A stretch of 64,000 bases of DNA, from positions 1,136,767-1,200,766 of the forward strand of contig NW_003314266.1 of NCBI RefSeq assembly GCF_000143415.4. The letters run 5' to 3'. The notes beneath the pieces were generated by a model, which ran no database searches, was not told where the DNA came from, and worked only from the letters and a program-made list of their open reading frames with translations. The translations under genes and the position numbers were made by a program. Positions 56,488 through 64,000 of this stretch are shown here, in pieces (position 1 is the first letter of the stretch; the number at the start of each line of letters is the position of its first letter). This stretch comes from Selaginella moellendorffii (Eukaryota; Streptophyta; Lycopodiopsida; Selaginellales; Selaginellaceae).

Positions 56488-57391
56488 CAAACCGCGAAGA
56501 ATCGGGCATCGAATTCTGACCTCTAGTGGAAAATATAAGTAGTCTGCAAGAACAGAATCCAGGAGAGAGTACATCTGCCCGCTGCCTCTCCCGTCGCTGA
56601 ATGCATTTTTTCCAGCCCTAAAAAGCCACATAAAATTTTTCTCTGATTTGAAACGACATGACCTTCGACAATTAGATCTTGGCCGTTAGATCTCAGCATA
56701 TGCCCAGAATAAGTGTCGCCAGTATATGCTATTATTATACGGGCTCTTTTGTTTAAATATATGAGTATATGATGATGATGATGTGGGGCATTGTGGCAAC
56801 TTAAGGATAACTACAATAATGTATATTAACTTTATATTTTTCCTTGATCATAATTAATTTATTACTTATTTTTGTAAATAATGGAGTTAATAAATAACAA
56901 AGATTTTTTTAATTTAAAAATGTTTTACATAGGACTACATTGTCTAAAATGTTTATAAACTTAAAAAAACTCAATATAAAAATCTAAATAAACTTTATGA
57001 CTAATGTATCACAATGTTTTTTATTAACTTGGCATTCTAATTATTTTCATAATCCAAGGGCATAAAAAATAAACAAATTATATAAAATAGGTTTTTTTCT
57101 AATATTTTTTGGAATTAATTATTTATTTCCATATTTAAGTTGCATATTTTTGAATTACAGATATCCTTTTGTAAAGTAATTCAAATGAGATAACTTAAAT
57201 TTTAAAATTATCGTCAAGTGGAATTAATTAGATATACTATGATGTTTTTGAGTATGACATACTATAGCTTAAAATTAAATTTTTTATTTTATTTTTATGT
57301 GATTTAAAATAAAATTTTCACTATGAATAATAGTTTAAATTATAGAAGTTATAGTGATATTAATTAGTCATAACTATAACAAATTTGCCAC
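56488..57391. other. AT-rich intergenic DNA
   Basis: No gene recognised between the gap and the left LTR of the second gypsy element. Confidence 0.5.
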
Positions 57392-57526
57392 TGTGAGGGC
57401 TAAGTGTACAGCTACGATACCATATACTAATATTAGCATATTGGGATTTTGGTAGCCATTGGATTGGTTTCAATTTGGACCACTCGCTTTTGTATATAAA
57501 CTAGGGTTTTTGGGTTAATTGATATG
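57392..57526 (+). repeat. Left LTR of second gypsy element (shared part)
   Basis: tgtgagggctaagtgtacag through tatataaactagggtttttgg. The LTR may run further right; only the part matched by 62074-62193 is certain. Differences from the right copy are mostly transitions. Confidence 0.75.
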
Positions 57527-57798
57527 CACATTTTTTGTATTCTCTTTCCATATTCTAAGCACTTATATTGATGGAGATGAGAGGCACCTTTGTTTGTCCC
57601 TAAAGAGTGTTTGGATTTAGGATTTTGATTTAGATCTAGCTTTTGCATTGTCTAAATCTAGCTTTTTCCATTTCATTTCCTTTATTTTTTCCTTTCAGAA
57701 TTTGGCTTAAATTTAACTTTTGCATTGCCTAGATCTCCCTTTCCTTCTAACTTTTTTTCATTTCATTTCTTTTACTCTTTCTTTTTCATTTATCTTCA

Positions 57799-58660
57799 TG
57801 GTAGAGCAACAATCTCTTCCTCCTCTAACTTTGGAGTAGTAGTTGGTGCAATTGCTTGATACTATATGATTGCAATTGAACAACAAAACTTAGTTGATGA
57901 CAACATTCATGACACGTGGTACAACTCCTTTTGCTCTTGGTGCTAATCCTCGTGTTCGGCCGAAGTTCTTTTGCGAGAATCTTAGGGGTGATGTGTACTA
58001 TTAGTTCGATCACTTCACGGTGATTGCCACATATCATTCTTGGGATGATGCTTAACGTTTGCGTGAGTTTCCCACGTGTCTCCAAGGGCTAGCATTGTAG
58101 TGGTACAATAGTTTGAGCATAGCCACTCGTGGGGATTGGAGTGTTCTCCCGAACGTTTTCAAACGTGCCTTTAGACATGCTGACGACTGTGATGATGCCT
58201 TCTAACAATTCGTCTTCATCAAGGGCCATCTGAGTCGATGATGCAATTTGGTGTTCGTTTCCGAAGTCTTTTGCTTCGTGCGGAGCCAAATATGTCAGAG
58301 TGGAATGTTGTGGCTAGCAAGATTTTGTCAGACTTGTGCATGCACTTACTCCTGCCACTCTTGACAATGCTCTTTGCTTGGCACAATGTTATAAGACATC
58401 ACCTCTTCCACTTCTCGCTGCACGTTCTTCAACTCCACTTCCTATGGGTGATGGTCATGTTCCAATGGAGCGGCCCTATTGGTGTTTACCGGATTGGCAA
58501 CTTCCATTTCCTGGGTAGAGACTTTGGCGTCCACAACATCCCGTTGGTGCTGCTACAGTGGAAGGTTTGGACACTGAGATGCATTCAAGAAATGAGGAGT
58601 CACGCAAGTAATGGAGGGACCTTGCATGAATAAGTCAATGACCCCTCCATCTTTCTTTCG
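57799..58660 (+). pseudogene. gag: gag of second gypsy element
   Basis: ATGGTAGAGCAACAA at 57799 opens a frame that reads GANPRVRPKFFCENLRGDVY, HFTVIATYHSWDDA, FPTCLQGLALQWYNSLS and WSVLPNVFKRAF, the retrotransposon gag core. Stops occur at 57838, 57861 and many later points. Confidence 0.75.
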
Positions 58661-60500
58661 GGAGTATCATCAAGGGGTTCATTCAGCATCGGTTCATCCA
58701 GTATTTACTTTCCAAGCTCATTTTTATAACAAAAGGTCTTCTATTATTCTCTCTATGTTGGTTGATACAGGTTCGAGTTTATCTTCTATTGCTCGACCTG
58801 TTACCACACACACATTACCGTCTACACTTGTGTCGTGCGGCAGAACTAGTTTTCATTCTTTATGGCAATGGTTGTACACATACATGTGCACGGGATTGAG
58901 TTGCAGTCATTGCAAGTGGTGCCAAGTCAACCTTTTGACCTCATTCTTAGTATGGATTAGTTGCAACACAATTATGCCAAGTGTGACTTTGAGGCTTCTC
59001 CCCCCTGTCTCATATTTCCTTATGTTTGATCCATTCCTTTCACTTTCATACCTCTTTGTCCCTCTACTTTTACCTTTGCTTCCATTACTTTTGTTCCCCC
59101 ATTATTTCCTCTTATGTTTCCATTTTGTTCTACTCTTCCCTTTTCCGATCCCTCCGACAATCTTTGTATTGCAGCAGTTGACCAGCTCATGAAGGAGTAT
59201 TCTGATCTCTTTGAATTTGACCTATCATTTGGGGCCAAGATTGCCACATGTCATCCGATTCCAACCGGGGATGCTCATCCAATCAAGGTTTCTGTTCGTC
59301 GTTGGTCACCTAAGGAAGTCAAGATTTTACATACAAACATCAAGGAGATGTTAGGAAAGGGTGTTATTCGGAAATCGTGGACTCCTTGGGCATGTGAACC
59401 TCATCTTGTAATGAATCCTGATGGGAGTATTCATTCTACATCGACTATCGTCCATTAAACGAAGTGGTGATCCCAAATGTGTACCCTCTTCTTCACACTG
59501 CTGATCTCCTAGATCGTTTGGGGTGAAGTCATTGGTTCACCAAGTTAGATCTTGCTTCTGGGTAATGGCAAGTACCAATGGCTGAAGCAGATATTCCTAA
59601 GATTATTTTTCATACACCATTTGGTTTGTATAAGTTCTTAGTGATGCTATTTGGTTTGAACAATGCTCTAGCAACTTTCTAGCAGATGATGGATGAGGTT
59701 CTTTGCAATATGTTGAAAGTGACTACTGACTTCATTGATGATGTCTTGATTCATTCGGAGGGGACATGGGAGGAGCATGTTTGTGATGTTTGTAAAGTGT
59801 TTGATTGGCTACGTGACATTTGTTTAAAGCTAAAGCGGTTGAAGTGCATGTTTGGGTCCAACGACACAACTTATCTTGGGTACCGTATTTCTCATGAGGG
59901 TTTGCAAATTGATCTTGACAAACTTGTGGCTATTATAAAGTTCCTTACTTCGAAGTGTGTAAATAATGTGCAACACTTCTTGGGCAAGGTGTAGTATCTC
60001 GGTCGTTTTGTGGATTATCTTTTTGATCGCACTTCACCATTGCGAGCGTTGCTGAAGTCATCAACGTCATCTTTCATTTAGTCTCCGGATTGTGAACAGG
60101 CGTTTGTGGATCTCAAAGAGCTATTAACAATTCCTCCGATTTTGGCATATTTTGATTACACTCAACCTTTTATTTTGTGCATACATGTTTCTGACATTGG
60201 TCTTGGAGGTGTGTTGATGCAAGAGAGCTCGAGTGTGCCTGGTCAGCACCATCCCATTGCATATAGAAGCTGTATGTTACAACCGACGGAGATGAACTAC
60301 TCTACAACAAAGAAGGAGTGTTTAGCAGTAGTCTAGGTTTCGAGAAACTTTATGCATATCTATATGGTTCTCGAGCGTTACTTGAAAGTAACCATGCTAC
60401 TGTTACTTCATTATTGAAGTGGAAGAACTTAATTGGTCGTACTGCTTGATGGGCTTTGAAGCTTCAGATATATGATTTTGATATTGTTCATCGCTAAGGG
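58661..60500 (+). pseudogene. pol: protease, RT and RNase H of second gypsy element
   Basis: Protease box MLVDTGSSLSSIARPV near 58755. RT from ADQLMKEYSDLFEFDL (59177) through HPIPTGDAHPIKVSVRRW, NEVVIPNVYPLLHTADLL, MLFGLNNALATF and FIDDVLIHSEG (about 59735), which keeps the two catalytic Asp, then TYLGYRISHEGLQIDLDKL. RNase H includes FILCIHVSDIGLGGVLMQES and MNYSTTKKECLAVV. Stops near 59457, 59526, 59570, 59682, 59992 and 60334 disable it, though long frames survive between them. Confidence 0.85.
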
Positions 60501-60506
60501 AGTTCT

Positions 60507-61927
60507 ATGGCTAATGTTGATGCCCTTTTTCGAGCTCCTCTTCCTTCTCCACTCTCTTCTCATGTTTCTGATGAGCCTGTTGTTTCAGCATCTGTGGATA
60601 TTCTAGACGAGGATTTTGTGCCGTCTGCAGTTGTTGTACTTGATGTTCAGTGTCCACAATGCGTAGAGCAAGATCTACCTTCTTTTGATGAGGTTCGCGA
60701 GGCTCAAAAGATTGAGCCATGGATTCAAAGGCTTCGAGATGGGTTTGAGAATCTTGCATCACTTGCTGATGATTTGCCTTTTTGGCATTTACATTTTCAA
60801 TATCGCTTTGAAGATGGCCTTCTTTATTTTGTAGGGACGGATCCTAATGATCATTTACGGTTGGTGGTGCCTTCTGTCTTTATTCTATGGTTTTTCCATG
60901 CCTACCATGATTTTCTTGTTCTAGGTGGGCATATAGGATATCGTCATGTAACCGAGAAGTTGTGCAGATCTTTCTATTAGCCGGAGATGTGACATGATAT
61001 TATTCGGTATGTGCGTAGCTGCATTTGGTGCCAAGCTCGTAATACTCCCCCTTGTGCTGCAGAAGGACGGTTGGAATCAATTGCAATTTCCCGTCCGTTT
61101 GAGTTGGTAGCATTTGATCTTATGGGACCTTTTTCCATAATCGGCTATTGGCAATGAGTATGTTATTATTGCTTCTAACTACTTGACTCATTGGGTGGAA
61201 GTTGGTGCTTTTGCTAACTCTTTTGTAACTGTTGTTAGATACTTCCTCCTCAATCGAGTGGTGTTCTAGTATTCTTGTCTAGAGCGGATTCTTTTGGATA
61301 ATGGTCCCATATTTATGGCTGAGGCATTTTATGTTTTGACATCTCAGTTGGGGATATGCCACACTTTCACAAGTGCTTATCATCCACAATCAGACAGTCT
61401 AGTGGAATGGCTCGTTCGGACATTCAAAAGGATGATTACGAAGTATGTGAACTTTCAGCATTCGGATTGGGATGGTTATTTGTTGTCTCTTCGGTATGCA
61501 TATGTCACAAAGGTGTAGAGTTCTATTGGTGCTTCACTATATAAACTTCTATATGGTCATGATCCAATATTACCAACGGAATTGAGTTTACCTTCCGCGA
61601 TTGTTACGAAGTTGCTAATGCTAAGTTGTGGGATCAGTATTTCACAAGCATTCTTCCATTTGTCCAAACAGAGTCTGCCGAACACTTAGGCCGTGTATAA
61701 ATGGGAAAAGAACACGCTACAACTCCCATCATCGTCCATTTGTGGAATACAAAGTGGATAATTTGGTGTTAGTCTGTTTTCCCTATCTTACGGTATGTGG
61801 TTTATATAAGGGGCTCCTTACGCGGTGGAAAGGACTATATCAAGTGTTGCGGCAAGTTGGACCACAAGTTTATGAGGTTTGGCATGACGTCCAGCAAGCC
61901 GATCCTCCAGAGATTGTGCATGTGTAG
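60507..61927 (+). pseudogene. integrase region of second gypsy element
   Basis: After an acidic linker (60507-60980, open for 157 codons; FEDGLLYFVGTDPNDHLRLV) the zinc-binding HIGYRHVTEKLCRSFY segment and the core follow: DNGPIFMAEAFYVLTSQLGI (61297), HTFTSAYHPQSDSLVEWLVR, then NFQHSDWDGYLLSLRYAYVT. The C-terminal VDNLVLVCFPYLTV and GLLTRWKGLYQVLRQVGPQV blocks end at 61927 without a chromodomain. Frames change around 60980-61290 and 61515-61630. Confidence 0.8.
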
Positions 61928-62073
61928 CGGTTGAAACGTTTCATATAAAGGGATCAAAAGTAGTTAATACCACCTATAGATCCGCCAATGCCTCCTTCTG
62001 ATGTTCCTCTAGATCCCAACCCATCTATAAGAGAACTCTAATGGTCTTCCATTATTCTGAGAGGAGGGGATGA

Positions 62074-62195
62074 TGTGAGGGCCAAGTGTACAGCTACGAT
62101 GCCGTATACTAATATTAGCATAGTGGGATTTTGGTAGCTGTTAGATTGGTTTCAATCCAAACCACTCGCTTCTGTATATAAACTAGGGTTTTTGG
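62074..62195 (+). repeat. Right LTR of second gypsy element (truncated or partial)
   Basis: tgtgagggccaagtgtacag onward, matching 57392-57526 until tttttgg, after which the sequences differ. Confidence 0.75.
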
Positions 62196-63007
62196 AATCA
62201 ATTCTTCTATTCTTCTAACAATTAAATTAATTGTGAAAACTATTATAAGTATTTATAATAATGTAATCATGTTTATACCAAGTTGACAAAAATTTTATAA
62301 ACATTAGTGTAAAGATTGAGAAGATATTTAACATAAATTAATAACAAAGCTACTCTTAAGAAATAGAATAATTGTAATCATTTGTATCAGTAATCTCATT
62401 GGTGACTTTTTCCCATTGTTTCCAGCTATGGAAGTGAAAAATACAAGAAATAATAACATTTTGGACAACAATTGTACTAAATAAATTTGATTGATCTGAT
62501 AATGTTAAATTGGTAATAACTTAAGACAATACTAATATGGATAATCAAGTATTGTTTCTTATTTCCAGCTCTATAAATTCACCTTTGTTTCATGCATTGA
62601 TTGTTTCTTTGGCAAGTTTGGATGATGTAAAAATATGATGAGGAGTGGCCTGGGTTGATGCTTCTTGGCAGGGATGGATGTATTCCCTGGCTTACTTCCA
62701 CTATATGCTCCAGAATCTTAGCTCATTTGTGTGGAACATAGTCACAATCATGCTAGGATGCATACTGGGTGAGGCAATGGGACAGGTGGCTGAATGAGCT
62801 ATCTAGTCAACACTGGCAGGCTGGTTCGGCTTGCCATAACCAAGAACTCAATCAGTCAGTAGCCTGTTCTTTTGTTCTTTCTTCTTGACATTTCTTCTAA
62901 AATAAATTATTTGTAACACAAAGTATATGTCTTCTCTTCTTTTTTTTCCCTCCAGAATGGAAGTTTGCATGAATGAAGCTTTTCTTCGTTTGACGATCCA
63001 TTTACTT
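62196..63007. other. Intergenic and 3' flank of the RHON1-like gene
   Basis: AT-rich to about 62600, then mixed. Probably includes the 3' UTR of the gene on the right. No open frame of interest. Confidence 0.45.
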
Positions 63008-64000
63008 TTATTTATCAGAACTTGTCAAGAGATGGACCAAGTCATCCTTTTTGAGCCTCGAGTAGCCAGACAATCCCCTCGACTTGGCCATGCCTCTCAG
63101 CGTCGGCACTGTCAACTTGGCCAGATCGCTGATCTCCTCCACCTCAGATTTCCTGCTAAACACCCCTTCTTCCTCACTCGACTCTTCTTCTATCCTTGCT
63201 GCCGATCCTCCCGACTCTGATGTTTCCGATCCGTCCTCTTCGCTTCCAAGCTCCTCCACCACCTTTGTTGATCTCTCGAACTCTTGCCCCAATCTCGATC
63301 GCTGCTCCGGCTTGGGCGACGACACCGACTGGAGCTTCTTGAGGATGGACGCGAATGGAACCGGATCCACCACGCCGCCGCCTTCCACTGGCAGCTGCCG
63401 GATCTTGCTGGGCTTGTTCTTGCGGGCCGGCGGAGGCGGATTCTTCGTCGCCACGCCCAGCGTCTTCACCAGGGACTGGAGCTGCTGGATCGACTTCTCC
63501 TGCTGGGCGCTCAGCTTGGAGGACGAAGGGGTGGAAGCTCCTCCGGCCGGGTTCTTCGGGAAGATCTTATCGAACCAAGCATCGGTGTTGTTGTTGGTCT
63601 CGGCGGTGGCGGTGCTGGACGAGCTGGATCCATTCGCGGCCTCGAACAAGCTCGCCCATTTGGAGACCCTGTCGGATTTTTTTCTCACCTGGACTGGCTC
63701 GGGCTTCTTCGCCTTCGCTAGACGGCCACCATCGATTTCTTCCTTCTCTAGAAGATCTTCTTCTTCTTCTTCTTCTTCCTCGTCTCCTTCGGGATTGTTG
63801 GTGGAGATGCTTGACAAAGGAATGTAGCGGAGAGGCCTCCTCGCCGGGACTGGCGATCGCTTCACGAAAAGAGACGCTGGCCTTGTCACCGCTGAGCATC
63901 CATCGCCCTGCTTCCTCCTCGACGCCAAAATCTCGAGCGAGAGGTGTGCTCTACAATGCCCATCGCCGCCGCCGTTGCCGAGGAGCGACGAGACAGGCCC
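63008..64000 (-). CDS. Rho-N (SAP-like) domain protein, RHON1-like, 5' end outside window
   Basis: The frame is open from the right edge (64000) to TAA at 63008-63010; the apparent first codon at 63928 is TTG, so the start lies beyond the window. The N-terminal visible part has a GGGDGHCRAHLS segment. The middle is disordered and charged, with a poly-Glu run (about 63755-63785) and Ser/Pro stretches. The end carries a Rho_N/SAP-like helix pair, SDLAKLTVPTLRGMAKSRGL, SGYSRLKKDDLVHLLTSSD (about 63010-63125). Plant RHON1 binds plastid RNA with RNase E and takes part in plastid transcript termination and processing; location and role here are inferred from that family. No intron was seen in the visible part. 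Confidence 0.75.
   Translation of the reverse strand, partial: GPVSSLLGNGGGDGHCRAHLSLEILASRRKQGDGCSAVTRPASLFVKRSPVPARRPLRYIPLSSISTNNPEGDEEEEEEEEDLLEKEEIDGGRLAKAKKPEPVQVRKKSDRVSKWASLFEAANGSSSSSTATAETNNNTDAWFDKIFPKNPAGGASTPSSSKLSAQQEKSIQQLQSLVKTLGVATKNPPPPARKNKPSKIRQLPVEGGGVVDPVPFASILKKLQSVSSPKPEQRSRLGQEFERSTKVVEELGSEEDGSETSESGGSAARIEEESSEEEGVFSRKSEVEEISDLAKLTVPTLRGMAKSRGLSGYSRLKKDDLVHLLTSSDK

Larger units (their letters stand above)
57392..62195 (+). mobile_element. Second Ty3/gypsy retrotransposon, defective
   Basis: Bounded by terminal repeats that start TGTGAGGG at 57392 and 62074 and share about 120-135 bases, including the tatataaactagggttttt promoter-like block. Internal order is gag, protease (LVDTGSS), RT, RNase H, integrase; a chromodomain was not seen. 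A purine tract (gagaggaggggatga) precedes the right LTR. Many in-frame stops. It is the same family as the relic at 6080-6201/11569-14620. The right LTR match stops at about 62193, so it is truncated or the LTR end has diverged; no target duplication could be set. Confidence 0.85.

Noticed and set aside
63084-63827. 247-codon Ser-rich plus-strand frame
   Set aside because: Shadow of the charged RHON1-like gene on the minus strand.
1-64000. tRNA, rRNA or snRNA genes
   Set aside because: I scanned for tRNA B-box-like GGTTCGAnTCC and clover-leaf arms and saw none I could support; a tRNAscan/Infernal run would settle it.

Overview
The window is nuclear DNA of a land plant. Intact genes have plant families (9/13-lipoxygenase, LUX-type GARP regulator, PMEI-pectin methylesterase, PDX2, CYP94) with very short GT-AG introns of roughly 50-110 bp, and gene-dense GC-rich islands alternate with AT-rich transposon graveyards. 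This pattern fits a compact lycophyte genome such as Selaginella; that assignment is my inference from style and family content, not a database match. There is one 100-base assembly gap at 56388-56487.

Layout. 0-4 kb: a decayed TRS120/TRAPPC9 relic, then an intronless P-loop NTPase gene (minus) whose 5' end runs antisense into a fragment of a paralogue. 4-15 kb: AT-rich DNA holding a chromodomain-bearing Ty3/gypsy element (6202-11568) inserted inside an older gypsy element whose remains continue to about 14.6 kb. 15-17.4 kb: a broken relative of the P-loop NTPase. 19-38.9 kb: the gene island, in order lipoxygenase (+), LUX-like MYB/GARP factor (-), membrane-anchored alpha/beta hydrolase (-), seven-TM protein (-), pectin methylesterase (+), PDX2 glutaminase in seven short exons (-), CSA/ERCC8 WD40 protein with three apparent single-base frameshifts (+), METTL-type methyltransferase (+), a small unrecognised two-exon gene (+), and a CYP94 P450 (+). 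39-41 kb: two broken CYP94 copies from tandem duplication and an amino-acid-transporter relic. 42-57 kb: a junkyard of Helitron-like termini, a PIF/Harbinger transposase relic, and decayed pieces of a CYP88-like P450, the purine enzyme PurL (FGAM synthase) and a HAD hydrolase. 57.4-62.2 kb: a second gypsy element of the same family as the old one at 11.6-14.6 kb. 63-64 kb: a Rho-N domain (RHON1-like) gene running off the right edge.

The genes do not form an operon or an obvious cluster; neighbours act in separate processes (oxylipin synthesis, circadian clock, cell wall, vitamin B6, DNA repair, tRNA modification, fatty-acid/jasmonate oxidation). The most unusual material is the P-loop NTPase family (one open gene and two broken copies in 17 kb), the Helitron-like family sharing a fixed hairpin-to-terminus spacing, telomere-like boxes just upstream of three start codons, and the concentration of recognisable but dead housekeeping-gene copies.
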